Positions 45,448-58,016 of a DNA stretch of 64,000 bases are shown one piece after another. Source of the stretch: Apiotrichum sp. Y4204 (lineage: Eukaryota; Basidiomycota; Tremellomycetes; Trichosporonales; Trichosporonaceae); NCBI GenBank assembly GCA_025531455.1, contig JAMYHL010000001.1, forward strand, positions 992,001 through 1,056,000, read 5' to 3'. The notes under the pieces were generated by a model. That model was not told the DNA's origin and searched no databases. It was given only the letters and a program-made list of their open reading frames with translations. Position 1 is the first letter of the stretch. Each line of letters begins with the position of its first letter. Position numbers and translations under genes: made by a program.

Positions 45448-48400
45448 CTAAGACAACTCAGTTTCCTCTTCACTTACCGTGTCCCGCTGAGAATTATAAT
45501 CATCTACATTTTCTACGCCGCGGGCAAGAGGGAGACGGGAGTAGTCGAGCGGCATCGGGTCGGGGTACCGACGCGTCACCGTCCTCTCACCCACCGCAGA
45601 CTTCTTGCCAGAAACGTAATTGAGGCATTTGCTGGGGATGTTAGCACTTTCCAGAGCACCAATACTCACTCCTCGGTCAGATTGTACATATCGAGAAGGA
45701 GATTCTTCGTCAAAAGGGCGAGGGCGATGATGATGCTAGCATTGGCGACACGGATGGCCGAGAACTTCTCCGACTCTGACACCACTGACATCTTGCCCTC
45801 AATCGCCTCGTTTCCAGACCCGTCCACAACACCGAGCTCGACGGCGTTGGCCACAGCTGCCCCGCCCTCAGAGATCAGACGGCTGAGGTGTTGGACAACG
45901 AGCATAACCTCCTCTTGATGCTGGTACTCGAGGACAGCGAGATTTTCCGCCAGATATAGAACAAACGCCGGGTCGATCTGCCCTGTCAGTTTGAACATTG
46001 TTCCTAAGCTCACCTCCTCCCGGCCCAGCAGCTCAAAGTCGAACCCGCGAACGACATTCTTGAGGAACTCGAGTCGCACGTTGCGCTTCTCGCTCACGAG
46101 CTCCCACCAGCCGCCGAGGAGGGCAACGCCGTTGCGCTGACCAGAGACTTCAGACGTAATCGTGCGCTGGTAATCGTAGGATGCCCGCGCAAACTCCAGG
46201 TACCGACAGTTGAGCATAGAGGCGTGCTTGCTGTGAAGGGTTGCGTGAAGCGAGAGGGCCGAGCGCGCCATGCGACGGTCCTGATTCGTCTCAAGGGAGA
46301 TGAGCAGCGGCACAAGCTGGGATTAGTTCAAGATCGTACAGATACACTTACATGAAGGGGGTGATAAAGTCCTTGGTTGATCGTAAACTCCAACACATCC
46401 ATTGCCGCAGTTTGCAGCGCCTGGTGGTGCGACTTTGCACTCTCCATAATGAACTCGATGTGACGCTGGACCACAGCGGTCGAGATACCAGATTCGTGCA
46501 GCTCGTTTGCACTACCAATCAGGTCCGAAACGTCCTTGGAGGACCCTCCTTTTGCACGACGTTTGGCCTCAGACTTGAGGAAGTCGCGAAGAAGATCTAA
46601 CATGCTCGCCTTGTTGTCGTCGTTGTTGGAGTCGGCTATCGTCGACATCCACTGTTCGGCCTTTCCATTCAGAATGAGTTGTGGATTAGCGCGGAACAAG
46701 GCTCCCATGCAGCGGATGGGGATCGTCTGTGACTTGGCCTGTTTGGACGAGAAGACAAGGAATTGGTCAAAGAGGAACTCGGCTAGCGGACGGCCCTTCG
46801 TCATCTTGTTCAATAGGTCTTGCCAGACTTTGTCCTTCTTCACAGCGACTTCCAGATTGGCGTGTTCCGCGAACAGTGCAGCAATGTAGTGCAGGACTGG
46901 TGCGTGGGCTGGTCCAGCAACCGGCAGCTTGTCTGATTTGTTTAGTTTGGGTCCAGACCGTCGTATTTCCACTCACCAACAACGGTGCGCAAGAGGTGAA
47001 GAAGCTTGTAGTAGTCTCCCGTGATGTGCTTGACGACAGTCGTATAGCACGCGATCGGATACGGAAGGAAGTCCGCGTTTAACGGCTTTCCGATCATCAC
47101 GCGCACCACATTTGACAGATCGTTTGCGAAGGTCGAAGCTGCTTTCGGCAGGAAAGGGATAGACCGAGTAAAAATCTGCAACAACAGCTCGTTCGACGCG
47201 ATCTCGGCACTCTTGAAGGGTCAGTACTACAGAGTAACACAATGCACTCACATTAGTGGGCGGCTGCCGCAGGTACGTCAAGAGCACGGACGCCTTGCTG
47301 GTATCGATGAGCGCCGGACTGTCAAGGCTGAGAAGGAATATCGCGCGAATGTAACTCTTGGCATCCTGGGTGTTAGTTAGTCTGGCAAGTGCACATTGCA
47401 GATGTACTCACGAATGCCTTCTCCTCCGACGCATCAATCATGCGATTGATCAAGGAGTCAATGGTTTTCGCGAAGCGATCCTTGTGGCCAGCTTCGATGC
47501 ACAACTTGGATATCTGATGTTAGCTCGGGACGGGACGCTATGACTCACTCCTTCGAGGGCCCTTTCGAGCTGTTCATCGGACCCTTTGAACTGCTCCAGA
47601 ATATCGACGAGCAAGGCGGCCGTTTCGTCCGGAACGAAGGTGCTGGGGTACATGATTTCGGCCAGAGACTTTAGCGCCAGATCCTTGATACTATCATCCT
47701 CATCCTGGGCCGCTAGAATGAGGGTGACGCAAATCTTGACCCGCGTCTCCCTGCTGCCGTTGGAAGCGCACATGTCACGGAGGAGCTTGACAACACGCTT
47801 TCGAACACTCAACCCTGAGTCGGAGATGCGGGCAGCAATGAGAGGGAAGTATTGATTGGCCCATTCAGATCGCTGAACCACATACTTGCCAATCAAATCA
47901 ACAGCAGCATCACGGACCTGTGGGGACGAGTCGGAAAGCCGGTCCTCAATAGCACTACGAACGTCATGCTGAGAATGTCAACCTCAAGAGGAACATGTCA
48001 CACCTACCTGACTGAGGATGTTTGGATCAGCGACCACAATGCCCGCCAGACCGCGAAGCGCCTTGGAGCGCATTGCCACACCAGGGAGGTCCATAGCGTA
48101 GATGAGCGAGTGAAGAATTGGGCCGAAAGCCTTCTGAAGCGGACGGGCTCGAGCTATAGCATACGACGCTTGGGCGGCATCTTCGGGGGTCTTCGAGGCG
48201 CTAACCTCGAATGATCCTCCAGTGGCACTCCAAACATCCCAGGCAACCTTTCGAATGGACTTCGATACGGCCTGGAGGGCCTCTCTCTCGCGGACCTCGT
48301 CTTCATCAGTCTCCTGAGCCAAGCGTTCCAACACTGAGGCCGCTTTGGGAATAGCACTTTGGATCTCCCTAGCCCAAATGAGACGCGTCATCTCGCTTGA

Positions 48401-51400
48401 GGACTACTGTCAGCTTAGCCCGGTGGTGTAACCCACTTGGTACATGCTGTCGTCACGAGCAGCGGTGGTGAGGAAACCCTGGACCGAGGTCTGGGCTTCG
48501 AGAAGCTTGATGAGGCCTTCCGTGCTCGGCTTGGCGATGAGCTCATCGAGGCTTGGGATGATCAGCTGGCCGTCCATCTCCAGTTGTAATGTCCGCAGGC
48601 GTGCGGCAATCTCGCCGAGATAGTCCAGGGCAACATTCTTGGCAGCATTCGCTTCAGCGGTCGACTTGGAATCGTCAAGATGAGACATCTGAAGGTCAGC
48701 GAATTTCTGAGAGCTAGGCTTCGTACCAGAATTTTCGAAAGGAAGGCTACAAAGTCGGCCGCTGCCGGCCATTCAGGACGATAAAGCACTTGCAGTAAGT
48801 CGTTAACGAGGCTATCCAGAATAGTCTTGAAATCGGTGTCTTGTTGAGCTTTACTACCCCTGTTGCCGCTCGCTCTGCACACGTCAGTTGCTTTCTCTCA
48901 TGAAATACCTACTTCTGGATGAGGAAGACAGCAATAACCTGCGTAGCCTTCAACGCGCTTCCATTCGTCTCAGCCAGGAGCCTGTTTTCCTACGATTATC
49001 AGCCATAACAATGATGGCGGGAACCAACCTCGTCTGCCAAAGCCTGTTGGTCAACAGCCTGTTGACCCGAGTCCACACCATCAATGTCCATCCGTGTGGA
49101 GCGCAGACGGCGGATGCGTTTGCCAATACCATGAGACGATGCCTGTATGAGCTGAAGGAGGAGAGCGGTCAGAGTGCTGATCGACCGGCCATCAGGGAGC
49201 CTTAAAGTTAGCTTCTCCCCATCATCCACGACGTACTGGAAGGTTGCATGGCCCGAACTCTGATCCTGGTTCCTGCCCAGCGATCCGAGAATTTCTTCGA
49301 TGATCCAGGGACGTTGATCTTCGTACTTGGCGAAAGCCTTCATCGATCAGTATGAACCTTTGTCGCTGGACTTACACCACGCAGACAGCTAAGCGCATCG
49401 GTACGCAAGCTCTTCATAACAGACCAAGTGGGGCCACCCGAGCCATCCGCTTTAGGCCGACCACGACGGGCGGATGGCTCCTTGACGAATATTGGGCCAA
49501 CGGCGAGGTAGACGGTTTGAATGACCAAATGCTCAGAAAAGGAAACATCACCCCTGGCGATGAGCTTCGCAATATGGGGAACAGCGCCACAGGTGGACTG
49601 GGCAAGCGATGCGAGGTTGTCGTTGTCGAACAAGGTGAGTTTTCTGGACGACTTCGCCTTTGCAGATACCGCCGCTTCGGCAGACACAATATGTGAAAGG
49701 AAGTTAGAGCTCAGTTCTGTGTCTTGTTAGCGGAACCCATATCTAAAACGTACTTTCACCAGCAAGCCCTTGGACCACAGGGAAGATCACCTTTGTCATT
49801 TGATCACGGGTGGTGTTCACCGCCAAGGACAACAGGTCTTCTGAGTACAGCTGTAGAGTTAGCTTTAGGATTTCGTCGCACTGCTCACCTGCTTCGGCAT
49901 GGAACTGCAATCCAGGATGGTCAAGCAACACAGGGCTGCTGCAGCACCAGCCTTCATGGTCGCTAGAGCGGCCTCTCCCGCCTCGATCTCAAGAGGTGAC
50001 GCCTCCAGCTCAGGAGTTGCCTCTGCGGTATCATCCATGGCCTTTTTTACTCCCTTCTTCTTCCTCGGTGAGGGGCCGGCCTGCGCCACGGCCTTACGAC
50101 CATTGCTGGGGAACGGATCGACCGACTCGGCATCACGCATACTCTTGTCGAGTATGCGGAACAGCCTGAGAAGTCCGTCGACATCCCATGGCACCTGCTC
50201 AACGTTGGACTTTGAACGCTGCCGCTTCTTGTTGTCTTGGAGGCGAGTGACATATCGGATAAGCTTCTCAATCGTTGAAACTGACAGAATGGGTTGCACG
50301 CCATCATGAGACAAACGGTCGAAGAATCGAGATGACATTACCTCGTCAATGGAGGGCTGGGCGTTGAAGGAATCAGATTCCTCAAAGATGTCCTCCAGGA
50401 GTGTCTGCAGTTTCTGGAATGAGGCTATCGTCAGCAAATTGATGAGGGTAAAACACCTACTTCTGTGGTCCTTGTCGCCAGTCCTGCCGCTCGTCGGAGT
50501 GACAGATACCTGATCAATGTCATCTGGGCTAAGGAACTTTGAGGACGACGACTCGCGCATCTCCCAATCTCCGTCGTCCCTTGCGTCTCCCCAATCCAGA
50601 TCATCGTCGGACTCCTCATCCTTGACCTGCGGTGTGGACTGTATTGACATGGTGGAGCGATGCGGATCCGACACGTTCGTGAACGATTGATAGGAGCCAC
50701 GTTGCTGAGGAGTCAATGTGCTGAGCTCAATAACAAAGCTGGGTTGCTTTGGGATTGTGCTGGGGTCTGGTGACTGTCGCGAGCTGGAGTTGGATTTGCG
50801 CTTCTTTGCTGGGGACGGGCCCAAAGTCCGTGGATCTGGTGACGGTTCGATGTGCACCTTCGGAGGCTGTGGTTTGCGTGATTGCGATGGTGCAGGCGCA
50901 GGAGGGCGGCCATGGGACGTTGGAATGGCGGGCACGTTATTCGGGACAGGCTGGGGCACATTCTGAGTCGAGACCTGAGGGGCCTGAGCCTGACTGTTGA
51001 ACGGCGTCGGGGAAGGACTGTTGATCTTCAAAGTCCGGTTGATGTAGTTCTCGAAGTACTCGTTGGTGATCGATGGTGCTGGCGAACCAGTCAACGACAC
51101 AGGCGTGGGTGGCTGATTTGCGAGTGCCTGAGGTTTGGCCGATAGAAGCGCATAAGGCAAGGGTTGGGCAGCCCCGAATAACTGCTGGGGATATTGCTGC
51201 CGGGATGTTGGGCTCTGCATCGGCGGCCGTGGCAGCTGCGGCTGCTGAGGCTGTGGAGGCACCATCTGCTGGGGTGACGACTGAACCTTCGACGGCACAG
51301 TTTGAGTGGGTTGAGGGGGGAAGGGGAGCGAAGACGCTTGTGCAAACTGGTTCGGCGAGAACTGAGTCTGCAGGTTTGTCTGAGGCTGCTGCTGCTGCTG

Positions 51401-53259
51401 TTGCTGCGGCACTTGAGATGGTGGCCGCGGTGGTGGCTGAGGGACAAACTGTTGCTGAGACGGCTGTGAGGAGTAGTACTGCTGCGTCGGCGGCAAGTAC
51501 TGATTCGGCGACTGGGCCAGTGGTCGACTTTGAGACTGAGCCTGCGGTGGAGCCTGGGGAGCCTGGGAATAGTTCTGCCTAGAAGGTTGCTGACCCTGCG
51601 TTGTGGGCAGCTGGGGAAGAGGCGGCGACGTGTAGTTCGTAGTGCCGACGGGCGGCGACTGCTGCGACTGCTGAAGCTGCTGAAATGGTGGAAGCTGAAA
51701 CTGGCCGAGAAGATTCTGTGGCACAGGCGACGCTGTAGGCTGCGTCGAGGAAGGCAGGGTGTATTGGCTGCTCGATGAAGTAGAGGAAGACGTCTGAGGC
51801 AGCTGGTACATCGACTGATTGGGCACAGTGCCGAGATATTGCGCGGGGGAAGGTTGTGTTGTCGTGGACGGCAGCTGGTACGGCGATGGCTGCACCTGCA
51901 ATGGGGACGGTTGCCGATAGCCTTGTGATGGCAGAGCCTGAGGTTGAGCCTGGGAAGGCTGCCGGTTCTGTGATGGGGGTGAAAGATATTGCACCTGTGG
52001 TGACTGTGATTGGGTCGGCTGACGATACTGCCCCGGAGGTGGTTGCGCCTGGGCCTGCGATGCGCGGCGATACGCTGCTGGGACTGACTGCTGAGGTAAG
52101 GAAGGTGAAGCCTGAGGATAGTGTGTCAGTGATGGCGTGGGAGATGATATCGAGTTCGTCTGTGCCGTTTGATACTGTGTCGACAACTGAGGAGAAGCCG
52201 ACTGCTTGAACGCCGGTGGCAGGGATTGCGTAGTCGATGTGTATTGAGCTGGCGAGCGTTGCTGAGGCGATTGCTGCTGTCCCAGAGGCTGAGGAGGGTG
52301 TTGCGGATAGCTATAGTTGAAGGTTGCGTTTGCGCCTGGGGAAGATTGTTGCAGCTGATATGCCTGCTGAGGTGATTGCTGTTGCTGTTGTTGCTGTTGC
52401 GGAGTCGGCAGATATGACGACGAAGAGTATCGCTGCGCCTGCTCTAATGCGAGTTGCGTAGAAGCATACGGTCTGCAAGTTGGAAAGAATGAAAATGAAA
52501 GACGCAAAGACGCGAAGGAGGGAGGGAGGCATCAGCATGTCTGTCATTACTTCAGTTGCATGAGGGTGGTCCAGTCACCTCGAGTCCTCCACAGTTCACC
52601 AGTCCAGTGGGCCAAGTGGACCTGGCCGCCTCGCCTCAAAAGTCCTATTGATCGCTCCTTCACTTGCGACAGACTCTCTCCTCATCTCTCGACTCTCTGG
52701 CAGATCTCTCCCTACCGCACACAACGCTCACGCTACTCACAAGTTGCCATAACTGCTGAATCCTGGCGAATTCAGGTTCTGCACCAGCCGAGTCGCCATG
52801 TTGCCACGCATCTGCATGTCCTGCGCGTTCTGCGGCGAGCTCAGCGTCTGGAACGCGCTCGCATACTGCGGATACAGGTCCGCGGCCGTGCTAAGCGGCT
52901 GCAGCGTCTCGGTATGTGGGGAATAGTGGCTCGCGACTACCGCCCGTCAGCGATCGCGTCTCGCATGCGCCCCCTCGCAAGCTCGCATGAGCAGCGCACT
53001 CACCTCGCGCAACAGGCGTGTATATCCCAATGGGATACATTGACAGCAGACTCGCCGGATCTGCGTACTGTGGCGGGACGTTTGGCGGCATAGCCTGCTG
53101 CTGCTGTTGTGGTGGTGGCGACTGTTGTTGCGGGAGGACATTTTGGCCATTTGCGGTAGCCGCCCAGTTTCCCGAGGCCGAGAAGGCGCCATTCGACGGG
53201 CCCGACGAGCCTCCGAACGGTTGGTGCACCATGTTCCGGCTTGTCGGCTCGGTGTTCAT
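45448..53259 (-). CDS. SCC2: Cohesin loader subunit Scc2 (NIPBL/Mis4)
   Basis: HEAT-repeat protein that, with Scc4, loads cohesin on chromosomes and activates its ATPase. Nineteen exons (53004-53259, 52741-52936, 50461-52472, 49889-50424, 49754-49850, 49376-49716, 49029-49337, 48913-48989, 48727-48874, 48437-48688, 48008-48403, 47549-47968, 47412-47513, 47252-47365, 46977-47211, 46352-46932, 46014-46316, 45670-45977, 45448-45631) give 2288 aa in frame throughout. Family marks in the HEAT part are HDVRSAIEDRLSDSSPQVRD then AAVDLIGKYV, and the Nipped-B C-terminal region with HSKHASMLNCRYLEFARASY and LGGWWELVSEKRNVRLEFLK. Residues about 20-700 are Gln/Pro/Ser-rich and low in complexity. A nuclear signal SPAKKRKSNSSS and an acidic patch precede the ordered part. 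Introns are mostly 35-60 nt; intron 2 (268 nt) is the exception. Confidence 0.92.
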
Positions 53260-53807
53260 GCGCCGGGGGCTACACGTCGAGGATAAAAAAGTGGTAAGCC
53301 GGGCGAGATGGGGGATTGGTTGCGGATGACACGAAACAGCAAAAGTGGAATGGCCAAGTTGGTTGGTGCCGCGCGTGCCGTGAGTGACAATGGTTGAGTG
53401 GACGGCGAACGGTTCGGGACTGGGCGAAGTGAGTGGGCCGCGGGACTCCAACAATCCACGTGGTCAAGTCAACAACGGGCAATGGCAACATCGAGCGTCT
53501 CGTACCATCGCAAACAAGATTCTCGACTGCTTCACCCTCGATCAGGCCCACAATCATTCTGCAAAAGTGGTGGTGACTCTTCATCATGCGTGAAAAGTGA
53601 GGTACGTATTGCGCGGTTTTACTGGGATCCTGTCACACTTCTTGGTCGCTAACCACCTCGTAGCAATTTGTGGTGATCGAGGGGTTCGAGCATCGAGCCA
53701 TCATATGTTAAACAACCCCTTAATAAAGGCTGATACCAACTACGCCACTGAACAAGGCATGATGAGAGTCAAAAATGCCAATGCATGATAGTGTCACTGC
53801 TAATAGT
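53260..53807. other. SCC2 promoter region
   Basis: About 550 bp between the eIF2B-epsilon stop and the SCC2 start, both on the minus strand. Nothing else was recognised. Confidence 0.4.
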
Positions 53808-56386
53808 CTACTCGCTGTCATCGTCGTCCTCGTCGTCGTCGTCGTCGTCGCTGTCGCTATCCATGTCCTCGAGGACATCGACGTACTGCTTGCCCTTGAC
53901 GAAGACAGCCTTGTACGCCTCGCGCTCAGACTCCTCGGCGCCGTCGCCGCGGGCGGCACTCAGCGAGCGCCACTCAATCAGACCCTCCTCATCGACGACG
54001 TCACCATCGTACAGGGAGCGGAGGTAGACACCGAACCAAGGGGCGTACTGCTCGTTGCGGACGCAGAAGGTCTGGGCTGTTAGACGGGTGCCGTTATAAG
54101 AGTCGCTGCATCTTACTCACCTGAACATCCAGAGCGACTTCCGACGAGTCACGGCAAAGCGAAGTTGCAAGGCCACCCCAGCGCTCCCAGGTCTCTGTCG
54201 ATTCGGTAAGGATCTTGGCTGCGCCGCCCTCGAATGGGACTTGTGACATGATGTAGTTGACCACCTCCTCGCGGGCGAGGTCGATACCCGAGTTGTAGCC
54301 CATGACGAGAGTCTTGATCTCGAGAAGAGCGTTGGGAATCGAGTGGTCCTCGTCGAATGCACGGGCAAGCGACGCACGAATCTCGGTGAAGAACGCCGGT
54401 GCGGGTCCGTCATTGAGGTTGAGGTGAGCAACAGCCTCCAAGTCGATGTCCGAGGCCAACGACATGGGAGTACCCGTTGAGCTGGAGGCAACCGACAGAG
54501 TAGAAGCAGTTGCACTGGAACGAGAGACGTCTGAAAGGCGACGACCAAGCTGCAGCAGCTTCTTATTCCCGGGGTGCTCGTAGGGGTCATCGCCCTCGTC
54601 CTCATCCCAGTCGGAATCCACTTCCTCCTCCTCCTTGGGCCAGAGGAAGCCAGTAGATTGCGAAGTGAGAACCTTGAGGCCTGGGAAGTCAGCTAATGAG
54701 CCTTGTTAAGGTGAATCATTTAAAACGCACTCTCCTCCGTAATCTCCCCGTCAGACTCATCGTCCGAGTCCCAGTCCGCAGAACGGTACTTTTCCCTTCC
54801 AATTCGAGAAAAGTCCTCTACGGTAACACCTGAGGCGATTGTGACGCCGTCGCCAATGAGAACACCCCGACCAATGGTGACATTGTCGCCAAGAGTGACA
54901 CCAAAGCCAATAATACACCGGTTGAGCACACAGTTCTCGCCTATCCGCGCGTCGCCAAAGATGTACGAGTTGCGAATGGTAGCGTTCTGAGCAATCTTGC
55001 AGTTGGCTCCAATGGTGGATCCTTGGATGACGGTGTTGTGCGAGAGCTCGCAGCGGGAGGCTATGAGAAGAGGACCCTGGAGCGTCGTGGTTCGTGACAG
55101 AACGACATGCTCGCGCGAGACGTAGATGTTGCCCCTGCGGAGCTCGTAGTCGGCACCACCGGGAACCTTGACGTCGGGAACAAGTGGGAACACCCATCGG
55201 CGGAGAACGTCATTGGTAATGTCACCGTACGACCTTGTGTCCCTGACGCGCTCGACATACCGTCCGCTCAGCGACTTGCCCTTCACGTCGTCCTCTGCGC
55301 CCGACTCCTGGTCGCCCACCAGGTGAACGTTGATGTTCTTGCCGAGGAGCTCGGAGGTAAGGACACCATTGACAAAGTGCCTCCGCAGGTCGTGGTAGTC
55401 AAAATTCTCAGTGCAGAGGGCCGGAACGTCGGCCTCGCAGATGTCAACACCAAGATCACGGTACCCGCCACGAGAAGAGGATCCTGAGGTACCGGACCAG
55501 ACCTCGTACTCGTCAATGGTCGCCGGCCACGGGTCCAGGAAGAGGTTCGCGGCAAATGCCACGCGCTGACGCCGGGGATTCAAGGGGTTGAGAGTGTAGC
55601 TCAGAAGACGCGAGGAGGGCGGGTGAACGAGCATCACTGGAGACTCGGGGTGTTCACTAATGTCAGATTGAGCCAATAGAGTTAAACCTACCGTCCACCA
55701 CGTCCGACACCCATGGTCATAATCACGTTCTTGTCCGTCTCACGACGCTTCTTGTGGGCTTCGACCATCTCGGAGATGTCGTAGTTGGAAACGAGCGCAT
55801 TGTGGACGAGAATGAAAGGATTCTCGGGGTTAAGGACCTGTAAGAAGTCAGCAATGGACTATCAGAAACACATCCGACGTACGTGCATCGCGTCGAGCTC
55901 ACGGAGCGCGTCACCGGCCGAGAACGCGGTGGTGGATGAAAGGCACTGAATGTCGAGGAGCTTGTTGAACGGCGAGTCGCTGCAGGTTAGCCCAATCATG
56001 TCCGCGAATAGTATGTGCCCAGCCCCAAACTCTCTCTATCCCTCGCGTGTTCCCATCACTCGACACTCACGCAACAAACTCCCGGATCTGGTCGCCGTGT
56101 ACACCGCAGAAGATGAACACCTGCTTGACTTTGGAGCTGCTCAAGCACTCGAGTGTCCAGTTGAGTAGGGGGATACCGCACATCGGGAGAAGAATACGCG
56201 GCTTGTCCAGACACAGCACCTCAAAGCGGCGGTTGTACGAGTCGGCGAGAATGACGGCCTGCAGAGGTGCGTCGTCGACATTGTCCTTCTGGGCGAGTCA
56301 GCGCGATGAACGGAAAGGTTGGAGCTCGAGATACGCACAGCGCCGGACTTGGCGTCGGCCTTTGCAGTATGCTTCTTGGGAGGCAT
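53808..56386 (-). CDS. GCD6: Translation initiation factor eIF2B subunit epsilon
   Basis: Catalytic subunit of the GDP/GTP exchange factor for eIF2, the target of the integrated stress response. Seven exons (56339-56386, 56071-56288, 55883-55979, 55692-55837, 54731-55656, 54121-54692, 53808-54071) give 756 aa. Domain order: nucleotidyltransferase-like domain with LQAVILADSYNRRFEVL and RILLPMCGIPLLNW; left-handed beta-helix with hexapeptide repeats (GSTIGANCKIAQNATIRNSY, GVTLGDNVTIGRGVLIGDG); an acidic linker; then the C-terminal W2 domain (LLEIKTLVMGYN, ETWERWGGLATSLC). The last 20 residues are almost all Asp and Glu, as in the AA-box end of yeast Gcd6. Length agrees with the family (about 710-720 aa) plus extra linker. 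Confidence 0.95.
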
Positions 56387-56803
56387 TTTGTTTGTTCTCG
56401 CTGCTGGAGTGCTGAGCTCCCCGTGGTGATTAGATGTGTCTGACAACAACAGCGACATCCGAGGACAAAGACGTACCCCCGTCGACTGACATTTTCCAGT
56501 CATTGAACCGTTCATCGTCAGGCACAGGGGATCCGCGCGAGCCAACAACTTCTCGACTCGCGTTTTCAACGCATGATATCCACGTGCGCGCCACTTTGCA
56601 AACGCCGCCAATCCCGCCCACCCGGTGGAGGTGGCCGTGCCTCCAGGTGCATTGCAGCAGAGCCCATTTGCTGGGCATCCCACTCGCGCGGTACTCGGGA
56701 TTCGTGTGATAGCCCGCTCGGTCATATCGACGACGACAACAACCCCGGACGTATCTCCCCTGCGTCAACCTCATCCTCCTTCTCCGAACCCCGCACATCC
56801 ACA
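56387..56803. promoter_or_regulatory. Bidirectional promoter, eIF2B-epsilon / NDUFA1
   Basis: The two genes diverge with 417 bp between their start codons, so the stretch must hold both promoters. No TATA box is obvious on either side, which fits housekeeping genes. Confidence 0.55.
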
Positions 56804-57325
56804 ATGCCCGTTCCCTGGCAGGTACGTCGCCTTCTCTTCGACTGCTCCAAGCGCGTGTGCTAACGTCTCCACAGGCTCTCCTCCCCTTCGGTATGTGTCG
56901 CGCCGAGCCCGTTCCGTCCGATCGCGCATACCTCTGCGACCGCGGTCACGATGTGGAATGAGACGCGTTTCGACAGTGCACGACTGTGCAGAGCACCGCA
57001 CAGGATATTGACTCCCAGGTCTTGTTACCGTCATGTTCACGGTTACCGGCAACGGTCTCTCGGCCGTCGAGTGGATCCGGAACGGCGGCAAGGTGAGCTT
57101 GCGCGAGGCAGGGCAGCAAGGGTGGCGCAGCTAACTCCAGCCTCGTCGGTACCTCACGGACCAGTGGGACGACATGATGATGGAGCGCGACCGTCGGTTG
57201 ACAGGGCATTTCCGTGGGCAGAGTGTGAGTGTGACGTCTTGGGACAGTGTTGACGGCAGACCGAGCCTGTTGCGCCTGAAGAATTCGCGACCAACTCGAT
57301 CTGGCAGACGGAGAAGGTCATTTAA
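56804..57325 (+). CDS. NDUFA1: Mitochondrial complex I subunit NDUFA1 (MWFE)
   Basis: Accessory membrane subunit of NADH:ubiquinone oxidoreductase, needed for assembly of the membrane arm. Five exons (56804-56821, 56875-56890, 57019-57092, 57141-57224, 57260-57325) give 85 aa, close to other fungal forms. MPVPWQALLPFGLVTVMF provides the single N-terminal helix. It is followed by NGGK and by QWDDMMMERDRRLTGHFRGQ; the MERDRR...G core is conserved from fungi to mammals. The first two coding exons are only 18 and 16 nt. The presence of NDUFA1 shows that this yeast keeps respiratory complex I, unlike Saccharomyces. Confidence 0.92.
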
Positions 57326-58016
57326 GACACAAGAACTTCCTAAAATGCATAGGATCGACAATAGCGAAACGCCCTGGGAGACATGTCCGCGAGGAAAGAC
57401 CGAGATGAAGGGCCGAGAGGGAGGCCCGTAAGGGAGGACCGAGAGGGAGTGAGACGAGACGCGACGGGCGTGGAAGACGGGACTCGGCAATGGGGATGTG
57501 AGGAACGCGAAGCCGCACAATCCGCAAGGAGGACTGCCGCTGGGTTGTCGGAGCAAGGGAGAGGGAGAAGGAGGGATTAGGAGGGCCAGAGATCTCTGAC
57601 GGGCGATCACCTCCCGACGATACTGGGAAGTGCACAGTCTTCCTGCAGAACCTCTGGGGAAGGAAGGCCTGAGGTGTGGAACTCGCGCGAGGGCGGGCGG
57701 CAACGCTTCGTCTCTCTGGCGGTGGGCATTGATGGGGAAGGCGCAAACACCATGGAGCGTTGAGCGGTGCTCAGATTTCCATGTTCGCTCAGCAACATTT
57801 GCGATGGGTGGCTCAGCCTGAGAGTTTCTGTGTCTCTGGCGATACCGTCCGTGAAGTCAGTGTATGGGAGCTTTCCAGACGCAGATGCTTCGGCATCCAC
57901 ATTTCGTCACCGAAGTCCCATCAGTCAGGCATCAGCACTTGAGGCAATCGTGGAGTGCCGCCATCAGAAGTAAACACAGTACTGTCCATTCATAACACTA
58001 CACCCTCCGTACCAAG
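57326..58016. other. Convergent intergenic region
   Basis: About 690 bp between NDUFA1 and the DUF1749 hydrolase, which face each other. No gene or clear repeat was seen. Confidence 0.4.
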
